DNA of 27,169 nucleotides from Yoonia sp. (GCA_028822885.1 JAPKCP010000006.1:1-27169), one strand, 5' to 3'; shown: positions 1-7,747, numbered from the stretch's first letter. Notes: generated by a model not told the origin, from the sequence alone. Numbers and translations: made by a program.

Positions 1-722
1 AGAGACCACAATACTGGAGCCTTCATGCGGGGCGTAATACCTGATGACGTTTGCATCACAGCGCAGTATCGCTTGCCTCAGGTCCGTGCATATTGGGCGG
101 ATTGGTCTTTTTGGATTGGGTTAAGAGTGACAAACAGTCACGGGTCGTGGTGTTTTCAACTACTGGGGAAACCACATTTGAAGCGTTCAGAACAGGTCGT
201 CAGTGACAAATTTTCATTTCCAACCAACATTAAGTTAGCCCAGCGCCGTTCGTGAGACCCTTGTAAACGTTTGACCATGAAACGCTGTTTGCCGCAGCCA
301 GCGATCCACTAATTTTTCGGCTGGTCATCTGTTATCGAACCGTCAACAGAGCGCTATTTTTGATCCCTACTTTTCGTTTTTGCTGGCCTCAGGCAAAGCA
401 GTTGTCATCATCAACAGAGTTTCAGCCCGTATCATTGGCTGCTTTCCGTTTTAGCCAATGCGGACTCCGGGTGCGCATATTTCCATTGGCCATACGTTTT
501 TGGTGCGTGTTCTTTGGGGTCGGGAAACTAACTGGAAATTAAAGACCCTCATACTTGGCCATCTTTTTGCGCGGAGATGAGGCGTGGCTTCACGCTACCC
601 CGGCTATCAGCAATCCCAAAACACTCAGTGCTGTCACGATGCCTGATGAGACCCTTGATCTTGGGACTGGTGCCGTGCCGTGGCGATCATACCACCTGAC
701 CAAACACGCTTAGACAGCGAAC
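1..722. other. Stretch without a convincing gene
   Basis: I see no protein that I can support here. Two short plus-strand reading frames (25-255 and 360-542) lack a ribosome binding site, show no recognisable family and have an unlikely composition. The minus strand is broken by stops in all frames. No tRNA or rRNA is seen. The stretch between about 410 and 540 looks like decayed intergenic sequence. It may hold the far upstream region of a gene left of the window. Confidence 0.5.
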
Positions 723-1088
723 CTAGCGCAGACGGAATGAAGCAGAATCGCCCAAGCCTTGATCCGAGGTAAAGCGCATATCCAGCCCGTTAAATTCAAC
801 AAGCTGGCAATTATATGCAACTGGATCACCGCCCCAGCTCATCTCACGGCAGAAAAAACCATTCTCCCATGCCCATGTGCCAGTAATATCCCATCCAGCG
901 CCAGTGCCCACAATCTGTCCACTCGACGCCACCGCTAAGTTCACACCGTACAGCCGATTCGACAGATTTTTCCCGTTCATCGATGCAAGAAACATCACTT
1001 TATCGGTGATCACTTGATAGCTTTGCGCCGCAGCCTGCGTCGCAGTAACGCCAAACACGAATATTGCTATCTTCAAGATCATTTTCAT
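723..1088 (-). CDS. Small secreted conserved protein linked to dapB
   Basis: A 121-residue protein, probably exported to the periplasm. A signal peptide covers about residues 1-22 (hydrophobic run ILKIAIFVFGV, cleavage near AAAQ-S). The mature part is rich in G, W and F and ends in a segment with W-ENGFFCREMSWGGDP, NCQLVEFNGLDMRF and TSDQGLGD, including two cysteines that could pair. I recall very similar small proteins in other Rhodobacterales next to dapB, sometimes mislabelled dihydrodipicolinate reductase; this one has no Rossmann motif and is not that enzyme. The start at 1088 is chosen because AAGGAA lies just upstream and the signal peptide begins there; a longer frame to 1127 has neither. 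It sits 93 bases downstream of dapB on the same strand and is probably co-transcribed. Function unknown. Confidence 0.8.
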   Translation of the reverse strand: MKMILKIAIFVFGVTATQAAAQSYQVITDKVMFLASMNGKNLSNRLYGVNLAVASSGQIVGTGAGWDITGTWAWENGFFCREMSWGGDPVAYNCQLVEFNGLDMRFTSDQGLGDSASFRLR

Positions 1089-1181
1089 ACGAAAGTTCCT
1101 TTGCTGTGCATTTTTCTTTATACGCATCCAAAGACGCTTCGGTTTCGACAGACACAGCGATCAGGCGAATATCCGCTAACC

Positions 1182-1991
1182 TCAAAGGCCAAGAACGTCC
1201 ATCATGTCGTATTCGCCCGGCGCCTTGTCTTGCCCCCAAATGGCAGCCTTCAACGCCCCACGCGCAAAAACTTTGCGGTCAGTGGCCATGTGGCGCAGAA
1301 TGATCCGCTCACCGGGGGCTGCAAACAGCACATCATGTTCACCCACAATGTCGCCACCCCGAATGGCTGCAAATCCGATATCACCACGCTTGCGCGCCCC
1401 AGTGATTCCGTCACGACCACTGTCTTTGACATCACTCAAAGCAACACCGCGCCCTTCGGCAGCAGCTTCGCCTAGCATCAAAGCCGTTCCAGATGGCGCA
1501 TCGACTTTATTATGGTGGTGGGCTTCGATAACTTCGATATCAAAGTCTTCGTCCAAAGCCGCAGCAACCTTCTTAGTCAGTTGCACCAAAAGGTTCACAC
1601 CCAGCGACATATTTCCAGCCCGCACAATGACAGCATGGCGGGCGGCGGCGTTGATGGCTTTGAGATGATCTTCAGTCATGCCCGTCGTGCCAATCACATG
1701 GACAGCGCGGGCCTGTGCGGCAAGTTCCGAAAAAGCGACAGTCGCAGCAGGCGCTGTGAAATCGATCACGGCTTGGGCCTTTGCAAAGGCTTCCAGCGCG
1801 TCAGACGTCACCATAACGCCGATTGCTTGACCGCCCATTGCAGTTCCCACATCTTGGCCGACCCAAGCATGGCCGTCACGCTCAAGCGCGCCAACAAGGT
1901 GGCACACACCAGATGCTGCAATCGTTTCAATCAACATTTGCCCCATACGGCCTGACGCCCCTGTGACGACTATTCCCGGTCCATTTGCCAT
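1182..1991 (-). CDS. dapB: 4-hydroxy-tetrahydrodipicolinate reductase DapB
   Basis: A cytoplasmic enzyme that reduces the dihydrodipicolinate intermediate with NAD(P)H in the diaminopimelate/lysine pathway, supplying peptidoglycan and lysine. The 269 residues match the family length. The N-terminal Rossmann motif GASGRMG is at residues 11-17. The catalytic and substrate-binding segment EAHHHNKVDAPSGTA lies at about 156-170, with His158-160 and Lys162. The ATG at 1991 is preceded by AAAGGAT about seven bases away. It is divergent from rbfA across 102 bases and is followed by a small secreted protein on the same strand. Nothing is missing from the family signature. Confidence 0.97.
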   Translation of the reverse strand: MANGPGIVVTGASGRMGQMLIETIAASGVCHLVGALERDGHAWVGQDVGTAMGGQAIGVMVTSDALEAFAKAQAVIDFTAPAATVAFSELAAQARAVHVIGTTGMTEDHLKAINAAARHAVIVRAGNMSLGVNLLVQLTKKVAAALDEDFDIEVIEAHHHNKVDAPSGTALMLGEAAAEGRGVALSDVKDSGRDGITGARKRGDIGFAAIRGGDIVGEHDVLFAAPGERIILRHMATDRKVFARGALKAAIWGQDKAPGEYDMMDVLGL

Positions 1992-2032
1992 GCGCTATCC
2001 TTTCGCGTCTCATATCGACCCTCTTAACCGGC

Positions 2033-2043
2033 CACGTTACGTG
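2033..2043. promoter_or_regulatory. Palindrome in the dapB-rbfA divergent promoter region
   Basis: CACGTTACGTG is a perfect inverted repeat with a single central T, roughly in the middle of the 102-base gap between the divergent dapB and rbfA genes. It could be a regulator binding site serving both genes, but an 11-base palindrome can also occur by chance. Confidence 0.25.
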
Positions 2044-2093
2044 ACGCAAAGCCTCGCTTGGCAAAACGGAAGTGAGCCCTTACATGGTGCAGT

Positions 2094-2489
2094 ATGGCAA
2101 AGCAAAGTAACAGAGACGGTAAAGCCCCAACACAGCGTATGCTGAAAGTGGGCGAACAAATCAGACGGACGTTATCGTCCGTTCTGCAACGCGGTGAAGT
2201 TCATGATCCCGACCTGAACCGGATGATGATCACCGTCGGTGAGGTGCGCATGTCGCCTGACCTGCGTGTGGCCACCGCCTTTATTCTGCCCCTCGGTGGA
2301 AAAAACAAACAAGAGACGCTAGACGCCGTGCGCCGTAATCGCCACGAGATCCGGCATCTTGTTGTAAAGGGTGGATCACAAAAATTCGCACCCGAAATGC
2401 GGTTTGAGATCGATGGAACCTTCGATCAGATGGACGCGACACGTGCCCTTCTCGCGGCAGACCACGTCAAACAAGACCTCGACGACTGA
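2094..2489 (+). CDS. rbfA: 30S ribosome-binding factor RbfA
   Basis: Ribosome maturation factor that binds the 30S subunit and helps late processing of the 5' end of 16S rRNA. The 131-residue product has the family pattern: RMLKVGEQIRRTLSSVL near residues 15-31, a central segment MITVGEVRMSPDLRVATAFI at about 45-64, and a C-terminal part with KFAPEMRFEID (residues 97-107). The start at 2094 is the first possible in this frame; no strong ribosome binding site stands in front of it. A nine-codon frame beginning at 2084 overlaps this start in another frame and has GGAAGTGAG before it. The stop overlaps the ATG of the next gene by one base (TGATG), and truB follows, so rbfA, the DUF2233 gene and truB probably share a transcript. 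Confidence 0.95.
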   Translation: MAKQSNRDGKAPTQRMLKVGEQIRRTLSSVLQRGEVHDPDLNRMMITVGEVRMSPDLRVATAFILPLGGKNKQETLDAVRRNRHEIRHLVVKGGSQKFAPEMRFEIDGTFDQMDATRALLAADHVKQDLDD

Positions 2490-3205
2490 TGCGCTTGCTT
2501 GCAGGTCTCCTTGCCATAATGGCGATGCCTGCATTTGCTGTCACTTGCGAAGATATTACCTATCAATCCAACAGCTACACAGTGTGCTCGGTCGATGTTG
2601 TGTCAGAGGACTTGCGCCTCTTTCACAGTGATGATGCAGGTCAAGTTATTGGTGATTTTGGCAATTTGGCTGAAGGCTACCCAGACAAAACGCTCGCCTT
2701 CGCAATGAACGCGGGGATGTATCACCAAGACCGCGCACCCGTGGGCCTTTATAAAGAAGCCAACGCGCAAGTTTCAGCGATCGTTACCTCTGACGGCCCG
2801 GGGAACTTTGGACTGCTTCCAAACGGGGTGTTGTGTATTACTGACGCCTCTGCGCGGGTTATTGAAAGTTTGGCATACGTTGCAACAAACCCAACCTGCC
2901 GAGACGCCAATCAATCCGGCCCGATGCTCGTGATCGATGGTGAATTACACCCCAGATTTCTGGCAGACGGGACATCAAGATATATTCGTAACGGAGTTGG
3001 AACAACTTCGGATGGCGCGACCGCGATTTTGGCAATTTCCAACGATGCGGTTACTTTTCACGACTTCGGCAGTCTCTTTCGTGATTATCTCAGAACACCA
3101 AACGCGCTGTATTTTGACGGAAGAGTGTCGCGCCTTCACGCCCCCCAATTGGATCGGTCAGACTTCGGCTTCCGGCTTGGCCCTATGATTGGTGTTCTAG
3201 AGTAA
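2489..3205 (+). CDS. DUF2233/NAGPA-type phosphodiester glycosidase family protein, exported
   Basis: A 238-residue protein with a signal peptide at residues 1-17 (cleavage after AFA), so periplasmic or secreted. Family features of the phosphodiester glycosidase/DUF2233 domain are visible: FAMNAGMYHQDRAPVGLY near residues 71-88, NFGLLPNGVL at about 106-115, QSGPMLVIDGELHPRF near 141-156, RYIRNGVG, and LYFDGRVSRLH near the C-terminus. The family includes the enzyme that uncovers mannose-6-phosphate in animals, but the bacterial substrates are mostly unknown, so only the fold can be assigned. It starts in the rbfA stop codon (one-base overlap), which suggests translational coupling, although a link in function with ribosome maturation is not evident. 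Confidence 0.85.
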   Translation: MRLLAGLLAIMAMPAFAVTCEDITYQSNSYTVCSVDVVSEDLRLFHSDDAGQVIGDFGNLAEGYPDKTLAFAMNAGMYHQDRAPVGLYKEANAQVSAIVTSDGPGNFGLLPNGVLCITDASARVIESLAYVATNPTCRDANQSGPMLVIDGELHPRFLADGTSRYIRNGVGTTSDGATAILAISNDAVTFHDFGSLFRDYLRTPNALYFDGRVSRLHAPQLDRSDFGFRLGPMIGVLE

Positions 3206-3243
3206 CGTCACGCTTCTTTGGTTTTCTCTAAATCCCGGGGGTC

Positions 3244-3289
3244 TGGGGGCTGGCCCCCATCCTCTTTCGCGTTTCGGGACTGGCCCCCA
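3244..3289. repeat. GC-rich hairpin and partial direct repeat between DUF2233 gene and truB
   Basis: TGGGGGCTGGCCCCCA (3244-3259) is a palindrome able to form a six-pair stem with a CTGG loop. The ten bases CTGGCCCCCA recur at 3280-3289, 30 bases downstream. The hairpin lies about 40 bases after the DUF2233 stop codon. No U-run follows, so it is not a textbook terminator; it may be a dispersed intergenic repeat or a transcript-stabilising stem. Confidence 0.45.
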
Positions 3290-3382
3290 ATTCCAGAATG
3301 TGTGCGCAAGTGGACAGCCCTCCATATTGACGACGCGCACAACACAAGCTAGCAGCGCGTTCAGTCAGCAAAGGGATCAAAG

Positions 3383-4300
3383 ATGGCACGCAAACGCAAA
3401 GGGCGCGATATCTCTGGCTGGCTCGTGGTCGACAAGCCTGCAGGCATCACCTCCACGACAGTTGTCGGCAAGGTCCGCTGGGCGATGAATGCGAAAAAAG
3501 CCGGTCATGCGGGCACCCTTGATCCCGAAGCAACTGGCGTGTTGGCGATTGCATTGGGCGAAGCCACAAAAACCGTTCCCTACATAACCGAGGCACTTAA
3601 AGCTTATACTTTCACGGTGAAACTTGGTGAAGCCACAAACACCGATGATGCAGAGGGCGAGGTGATCGCTTCCTCCGCCAAGCGCCCAACTGATGATGAG
3701 ATAAAGGACGCCCTTGCGCCTTTCATCGGCGACATTATGCAAGTCCCACCACAGTTTTCGGCAGTGAAGGTCGACGGACAACGCGCTTATAAGAAGGCCC
3801 GCGAAGGCGAGGAAATGGATCTGGCAGCACGTCCCTTGTGGGTTGATGAGTTACTGCTCGTTGATCGCCCTGACCCAGATCATGTGGTCTTGGAAATGAC
3901 ATGTGGCAAGGGTGGTTATGTCCGCGCCATCGCACGCGACTTAGGTGAGGTGTTGGGATGTTATGGCCATGTTCGCAAACTACGCCGCATTTGGTCTGGC
4001 CCGTTCGATGTTGAAGACGGCATCACGCTGGAACAGGTTGACGCACTTGCCAAGACACCAGAGCTGGACGCGTATTTGCTGCCACTCGAAATTGGTCTTG
4101 CTGATCTGCCACAAGTGACCTGCCCCGCTGAAAGCGTCGTCAAACTGCGCAACGGAAATCCCGCACATGTGATTGGATCAGGCTTAGACTACGGCGAAGA
4201 GGTTTGGGCCTCGCATGATGGCACCCCGATTGCCGTCGGCAAATACTTGGGCGGAACCCTCCAGCCGACGCGCGTCTTCGTCGCTGATTCTGAAGACTAG
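3383..4300 (+). CDS. truB: tRNA pseudouridine(55) synthase TruB
   Basis: Cytoplasmic enzyme that converts uridine 55 in the T-loop of tRNAs to pseudouridine. The 305-residue product has the N-terminal motif GWLVVDKPAGITS (residues 12-24) and the catalytic segment HAGTLDPEATGVLAIALG, with Asp47 as the expected nucleophile. PPQFSAVKVDGQRAYKKAREGE follows near residue 120, as does the conserved KGGYVRAIARDLG segment. The length is normal for alphaproteobacterial TruB with its C-terminal PUA-like part. AGGGATC lies ahead of the ATG at 3383. It closes the rbfA-DUF2233-truB group, with 177 bases and a GC hairpin separating it from the DUF2233 gene. Confidence 0.97.
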   Translation: MARKRKGRDISGWLVVDKPAGITSTTVVGKVRWAMNAKKAGHAGTLDPEATGVLAIALGEATKTVPYITEALKAYTFTVKLGEATNTDDAEGEVIASSAKRPTDDEIKDALAPFIGDIMQVPPQFSAVKVDGQRAYKKAREGEEMDLAARPLWVDELLLVDRPDPDHVVLEMTCGKGGYVRAIARDLGEVLGCYGHVRKLRRIWSGPFDVEDGITLEQVDALAKTPELDAYLLPLEIGLADLPQVTCPAESVVKLRNGNPAHVIGSGLDYGEEVWASHDGTPIAVGKYLGGTLQPTRVFVADSED

Positions 4301-4456
4301 CCAACCCTAAGCACCGTTACATGCGGCCTTTTGTTACAAGATGTCACGCACTTCACGCGGACGTCAGTGACAGGCCGATATTTATTTCACGAAATGTTAC
4401 AGTTTCCATAAGGTGGGTCATCCTTGTGTGAAGTGGGTGCACACGATCCTCTTATT

Positions 4457-4485
4457 TTGACACGATACAGGTAACGAAACACACA
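4457..4485 (+). promoter_or_regulatory. Possible promoter of the 4-helix membrane protein
   Basis: A perfect TTGACA (4457-4462) stands 51 bases before the ATG at 4514. The matching -10 element would fall near 4480-4485 but is weak (CACACA/ACACAT), as is common in this group. Further upstream, TGTCAC (4342-4347) and GTGACA (4377-4382) form an inverted repeat in the same 213-base gap, and GTTACA occurs three times. Assignment rests mainly on the -35 box. Confidence 0.3.
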
Positions 4486-4513
4486 TCGATATCCCAGATA
4501 AGAGATTTGCCCC

Positions 4514-4999
4514 ATGAAACAGACAGTCTTCACAATTCTCGCCGCTGGCGCCTTCGCAACCATCGCCTTTGATGCATTTGGTCAGGGCCTTGCGCCACTG
4601 TTCGGTTTTGCCAAGCTCGCCCCTGTTGGTCTGGCACAGCAAACATTGAACACCGTTTTTGACAGCGTCCCAAAGGGGGCGGCACATTTGCTACACACGA
4701 TCACAGGCATGATATTCTATACACTCGGCTACCTGTTGATCGCTCGCCCCTTACAGAAAATGATTGTCCCCGCTCTTCATTGGAGCCTGACGGCAGTCGC
4801 CTACGGGGTCGCCCTTTGGGTCTTTGCCTTGTACATTGTTGCCCACCTGATTGCCGGAAACCCCGCATTCCTTGGCTTTTCTGGTATTACTTGGGTCGCT
4901 TTTTGGGGTCACATCGTCTTTGCCCTTGTCGCAGCGTGGGTGATCGAAGCCCGCGGCGTGTCGATGTCCTACGTCAAAGCACCGCCAGTAGAGGCATAA
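4514..4999 (+). CDS. Conserved integral membrane protein with about four helices
   Basis: I do not recognise a named family. The 161-residue product has hydrophobic segments at about residues 5-20, 63-80, 90-116 and 125-148, consistent with four inner-membrane helices. Notable residues are FDAFGQGLAPLFG near the N-terminus, AAHLLHTITGMIFYTLGY at about 56-73, and further histidines in HWSLTAVAYG, VAHLIAG and GHIVFAL. Paired membrane histidines could bind haem or a metal, but no known signature is present. The ATG at 4514 has AAGAGA about eight bases upstream. The gene has its own upstream gap and a strong hairpin after it, so it is probably a single-gene unit. Confidence 0.75.
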   Translation: MKQTVFTILAAGAFATIAFDAFGQGLAPLFGFAKLAPVGLAQQTLNTVFDSVPKGAAHLLHTITGMIFYTLGYLLIARPLQKMIVPALHWSLTAVAYGVALWVFALYIVAHLIAGNPAFLGFSGITWVAFWGHIVFALVAAWVIEARGVSMSYVKAPPVEA

Positions 5000-5020
5000 C
5001 CGCCATCCAACCCTCCCTGA

Positions 5021-5050
5021 CAGGCCGTCTTTGAAAGCAAAGGCGGCCTG
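5021..5050 (+). terminator. Hairpin after the membrane protein gene
   Basis: CAGGCCGTCTTTG and CAAAGGCGGCCTG form a 13-pair stem (one T-G wobble) with an AAAG loop, 22 bases after the stop codon at 4999. The bases that follow are not rich in T, so termination efficiency is uncertain, but the stem is too good to be chance. Confidence 0.6.
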
Positions 5051-5086
5051 ATTGCATTCTGGATCAAGTCACCCGATACCATCACG

Positions 5087-5596
5087 ATGATCACACGCCA
5101 TCACAGCGACGGGCCGACCCTATCGTCAGCCACTTATTCCGATTGCGAAACCTATCGCTATGCGTTGACGCGCACGTGGGACACGACTGCAAAGTGTCTC
5201 ATGTTTGTGATGTTAAACCCTTCAAAGGCGACAGAAGCGCACAATGACCCAACCGTTGGACGCTGCGAAAATCGCGCACGCAGCCTTGGCTATGGGGCTT
5301 TTCGGGTGACAAACTTGTTTGCCTTACGTGAAACCGATCCGCAGGCCATGCGCAGACATATTGAACCAAATGGTCCAGACAATGATCAAACACTGATTGA
5401 TGGTGCCGTTTGGGCAGATGCGACGATCGCAGCATGGGGCATCCACGGCGTGCACCAAAGCCGGAACACCGAAGTTACACACTTGTTTTTGAAGCATAAG
5501 TGCGATCTCCATGTTCTAGGACTAACAAAAGCAGGTCATCCCCGGCACCCACTTTACATGCCCTATTCCGCCCTACCAACACCTTGGCGATCGTAA
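5087..5596 (+). CDS. DUF1643 domain-containing protein
   Basis: A 169-residue soluble protein of the DUF1643 family, whose biochemical role is not established. The family signature is seen in CLMFVMLNPSKATEAHNDPT (about residues 37-56), followed by GRCENRARSLGYGAFRVTNL and FALRETDP, then a central AAWGIHG segment and a C-terminal LGLTKAGHPRHPLYMP. The conserved LNPS-A-DPT and GHP-HPLY patterns are typical of the family. No signal peptide or membrane helix. The start at 5087 follows a hairpin closing the previous unit; no strong ribosome binding site is visible. Genes of this family occur both in core genomes and near defence or phage genes, but nothing around it here indicates a mobile setting. 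Confidence 0.85.
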   Translation: MITRHHSDGPTLSSATYSDCETYRYALTRTWDTTAKCLMFVMLNPSKATEAHNDPTVGRCENRARSLGYGAFRVTNLFALRETDPQAMRRHIEPNGPDNDQTLIDGAVWADATIAAWGIHGVHQSRNTEVTHLFLKHKCDLHVLGLTKAGHPRHPLYMPYSALPTPWRS

Positions 5597-5605
5597 GCCC
5601 CTGTT

Positions 5606-5662
5606 AACCAACGGTTTGGTTCACGCCAGACAAAACCAATCAGATTTGATACCCGAAATCTG
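5606..5662. promoter_or_regulatory. Two inverted repeats upstream of the RTX gene
   Basis: AACCAA-CGGT-TTGGTT (5606-5621) and CAGATTT-GATACCCG-AAATCTG (5641-5662) are perfect inverted repeats in the 111-base gap before the RTX gene. The first starts ten bases after the DUF1643 stop codon and could be a weak terminator stem. The second lies 45 bases before the RTX start codon, where an operator or a 5' leader hairpin would sit. Confidence 0.4.
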
Positions 5663-5707
5663 TAGCCACTGGTTTGGAGGCGACTTCGTTGAAGCAGGAC
5701 AAATACA

Positions 5708-6565
5708 ATGCTCGCAATTATTGCTCTTCTTGGTGTGGCCGTGGCTTCGGTCATGGTTACAGATACTGACTACACAACGGATATGGATGACAAACCTGAA
5801 ACCGCAGACGGGACTTTGGCCGAAGAAGAAACCGCAACATCGACGACGCCTTTACAAGAAGCATTCGCGGTAAGCGATACAGCTGGAAATGCTGCGTCGG
5901 GCAACACACTGATGGGGACTCTTCGTGCCGATACGCTCCAAGGTAATGACGAAAATGACGTGCTTAACGCAGGTGACGGCGACGATGTGCTTCATGGAGA
6001 TGGCGGTGACGATGTCCTTTTTGGCGGCAAATCAATGGACAGCCTCTTTGGCAATGCGGGCGACGATGAGCTTGATGGCGGTGAACATGACGACGATCTG
6101 ATTGGCGGCGATGGCGATGACACGCTGTATGGTGGCAACGGAAATGATACGCTTCTTGGCTCTTTCGGGGAGGACACGCTTGTCGGTGGAACTGGCGAGG
6201 ATGTTTTGAATGGTGGCGCAGGCGATGACACCATTATTGGCAACGACGATTCCGATCCGGACTACCTTAACGGTGGCCGCGGCGATGATTGGCTTGGTGG
6301 TGGTGCAAATGACATGCTGCATGGTGGCAACGGTGCCGATACCTTCAACGTCCACGCAAATGAAAACACAGGGGCCTACATTAGCGACTATGATGCAGAC
6401 CAAGATGTCATCGAAGTTGTCTTTGACGCCGAAGGTCCGGCACCTGTGCTAACAACCGCAATGACGCCCGAAGGCCTTGCCCTTTACGCAGATGGAAAGT
6501 TCATCGCAGGCTTTGCCGACGTCACAGCTATAGATTTGAGTAAAATTGCATTGATCGCCACGTAG
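5708..6565 (+). CDS. Membrane-anchored RTX (hemolysin-type calcium-binding) repeat protein
   Basis: A 285-residue, very acidic protein. Residues 1-17 are hydrophobic (LAIIALLGVAVASVMV) and probably form a signal or membrane anchor. A linker rich in T, E and D follows to about residue 65. Roughly residues 75-225 consist of glycine/aspartate nonapeptide repeats of the form GGxGxDxLx (for example GGDGDDTLYGGNGNDTLLG), which bind calcium and fold as a parallel beta roll in this family. The last 60 residues (DYDADQDVIEVVF onward) resemble the C-terminal cap common in such proteins. RTX proteins are usually sent out by a type I secretion system without a cleaved N-terminal signal, so the N-terminal hydrophobic segment is unusual. 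AGGAC precedes the ATG. No ABC exporter is nearby. An AT-rich inverted repeat (6563-6584) begins in its stop codon. Confidence 0.88.
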   Translation: MLAIIALLGVAVASVMVTDTDYTTDMDDKPETADGTLAEEETATSTTPLQEAFAVSDTAGNAASGNTLMGTLRADTLQGNDENDVLNAGDGDDVLHGDGGDDVLFGGKSMDSLFGNAGDDELDGGEHDDDLIGGDGDDTLYGGNGNDTLLGSFGEDTLVGGTGEDVLNGGAGDDTIIGNDDSDPDYLNGGRGDDWLGGGANDMLHGGNGADTFNVHANENTGAYISDYDADQDVIEVVFDAEGPAPVLTTAMTPEGLALYADGKFIAGFADVTAIDLSKIALIAT

Positions 6566-6700
6566 AAAACACTTCTCTTTTCTACCGATATTGCCTAGAT
6601 GCATCCATCCACACAGGGAATCCTCTGTTCGGATACTCCATGGGCCTTTCTGGACGTCATCCCGGATCGCGCCATCAACCCTTTAGACAAGGAGACCCCG

Positions 6701-6970
6701 ATGTCGATTACTGCAGAAGACAAAGCACGGATCATGAAAGATTTCGCCACCAAAGAAGGCGATACAGGCTCCCCAGAAGTTCAGGTCGCGATTCTTTCAT
6801 CGCGCATCGCGACTTTGACCGAGCACTTCAAGACCCACAAAAAAGATAACCACGGCCGTCGTGGTTTGCTGAAGATGGTAGCCCTGCGCCGCAAGTTGCT
6901 GGACTACACACGCGGCAAGGATGAGGCCCGTTACCAGGGTCTGATCAAACGGCTTGGCCTGCGTCGCTAA
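6701..6970 (+). CDS. rpsO: 30S ribosomal protein S15
   Basis: The 89-residue product matches S15 over its full length: an N-terminal MSITAEDKARIMKDF, then GDTGSPEVQVAILSSRI, HGRRGLLKMVALRRKLLDY and a C-terminal RYQGLIKRLGLRR. S15 binds the central domain of 16S rRNA early in 30S assembly. The start at 6701 is fixed by AAGGAG nine bases upstream and by family length; a longer frame to 6599 has no family counterpart. A strong intrinsic terminator follows. In many bacteria truB and rpsO are close together, as here, although four genes and gaps intervene, so rpsO probably has its own promoter in the 135 bases after the RTX gene. Confidence 0.97.
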   Translation: MSITAEDKARIMKDFATKEGDTGSPEVQVAILSSRIATLTEHFKTHKKDNHGRRGLLKMVALRRKLLDYTRGKDEARYQGLIKRLGLRR

Positions 6971-6993
6971 TTGTAGCGCAAGCGTATTTATGG

Positions 6994-7026
6994 AAAAGCC
7001 CGCCAATTTGGTGGGCTTTTTTGTTT
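6994..7026 (+). terminator. rpsO: Intrinsic terminator of rpsO
   Basis: AAGCCCGCC (6996-7004) pairs with GGTGGGCTT (7010-7018) around an AATTT loop, followed by a run of T residues. It lies 25 bases after the rpsO stop codon. Because the left side is A-rich it could also serve the convergent minus-strand gene at 7049. Confidence 0.9.
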
Positions 7027-7048
7027 CGGTGGGTTGCAAGGTTGATTT

Positions 7049-7747
7049 TCAGATCATCCGAATGACGTCTTTATCAATCGCCAGCACGTAACCTTTGCGA
7101 GCGATGTTCTTCACAAGCAATTCGCTGATCATTTGGTTGCCCAGTGTATCACGCAGCCGTTTGATACGAGTGGCCCCAGCCGCTTCGTCACATTCAGACG
7201 CATCACGTCCTGAAATGACACCTTCGATCTCAGCCCCAGACAGAACTTCGTCGTCCATCCGCGCCTCAGCCAGTACTGACAGCGTCTCAATCGCTGCATC
7301 TGTCAGTTTGAAAGCAAAATCATTGAGGTAAACCGCCTTTTCACCCCGATTAATCTGAAGAGAGTTAACTTCAATTCCTGCCCGCTCGATCCGCCCCATT
7401 CGACGGTTCAGCGCAATCAGAAGAACAAGGAACGCCACAGCAGCAACAAGCAACGCTGTCGAAAACATCAGCAACACAAAGATAACAAAGCGGTAAGACG
7501 CAAGCGTATCTGCAAAATTCGTCCCCGTTTGGGCAAGAATTTCGAGCAGTTTTATCTCTGCGTTGCCCGTCAGCGTGTCGTTTTCGACGAATAAACGCTC
7601 GACCTGCAAGTTGAACGCGTTGGCGTCTGGCAGATTAATAAAAAGAAGACTCGCAGCAACAGCAAGGATCAACACGATCCCAACAATACCTGCCACAACA
7701 AGGCGGCTACTAATCTCACGGGTCTCAGAAGCGGAGGAAGTAATCAC
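7049..7747 (-). CDS. Membrane protein with C-terminal winged-helix (OmpR/ToxR-type) domain
   Basis: A protein of about 232 residues with two membrane helices (about residues 16-38 and 88-113) enclosing a roughly 50-residue segment, then a cytoplasmic C-terminal domain. Residues about 145-225 read like a Trans_reg_C winged helix: an initial hydrophobic helix (IETLSVLAEAR), VLSGAEIEGVISG, the recognition-helix pattern RIKRLRDTLG and the closing hairpin KGYVLAID. In ToxR and CadC the DNA-binding domain is N-terminal with one membrane helix; here the order is reversed. The product is probably a membrane-bound transcription regulator. I place the start at GTG 7747, which has AAGGAT eight bases upstream; ATG codons at 7768 and 7786 are alternatives with no clear binding site. 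It overlaps the end of the upstream exported protein gene by 23 bases, suggesting coupling. Targets are unknown. Confidence 0.75.
   Translation of the reverse strand: MITSSASETREISSRLVVAGIVGIVLILAVAASLLFINLPDANAFNLQVERLFVENDTLTGNAEIKLLEILAQTGTNFADTLASYRFVIFVLLMFSTALLVAAVAFLVLLIALNRRMGRIERAGIEVNSLQINRGEKAVYLNDFAFKLTDAAIETLSVLAEARMDDEVLSGAEIEGVISGRDASECDEAAGATRIKRLRDTLGNQMISELLVKNIARKGYVLAIDKDVIRMI

Noticed and set aside
25..542. Short plus-strand reading frames at 25-255 and 360-542
   Set aside because: No ribosome binding site, family resemblance or coding-like composition; the region looks like decayed intergenic sequence.
590..709. A minus-strand frame ending in APVPRSRVSSGIVTALSVLG..., reminiscent of a PEP-CTERM-like sorting tail
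   Set aside because: It has no ATG, no ribosome binding site and no upstream domain, and it lacks the arginine cluster at the end. Probably chance hydrophobic coding.
3244..3289. CRISPR or tandem repeat array
   Set aside because: Only two partial copies of a ten-base GC-rich word, one of them part of a hairpin; no regular spacing.
5992..6403. Long minus-strand frames inside the RTX gene, rich in S and P
   Set aside because: They are shadows of the GD-rich repeats read in reverse.
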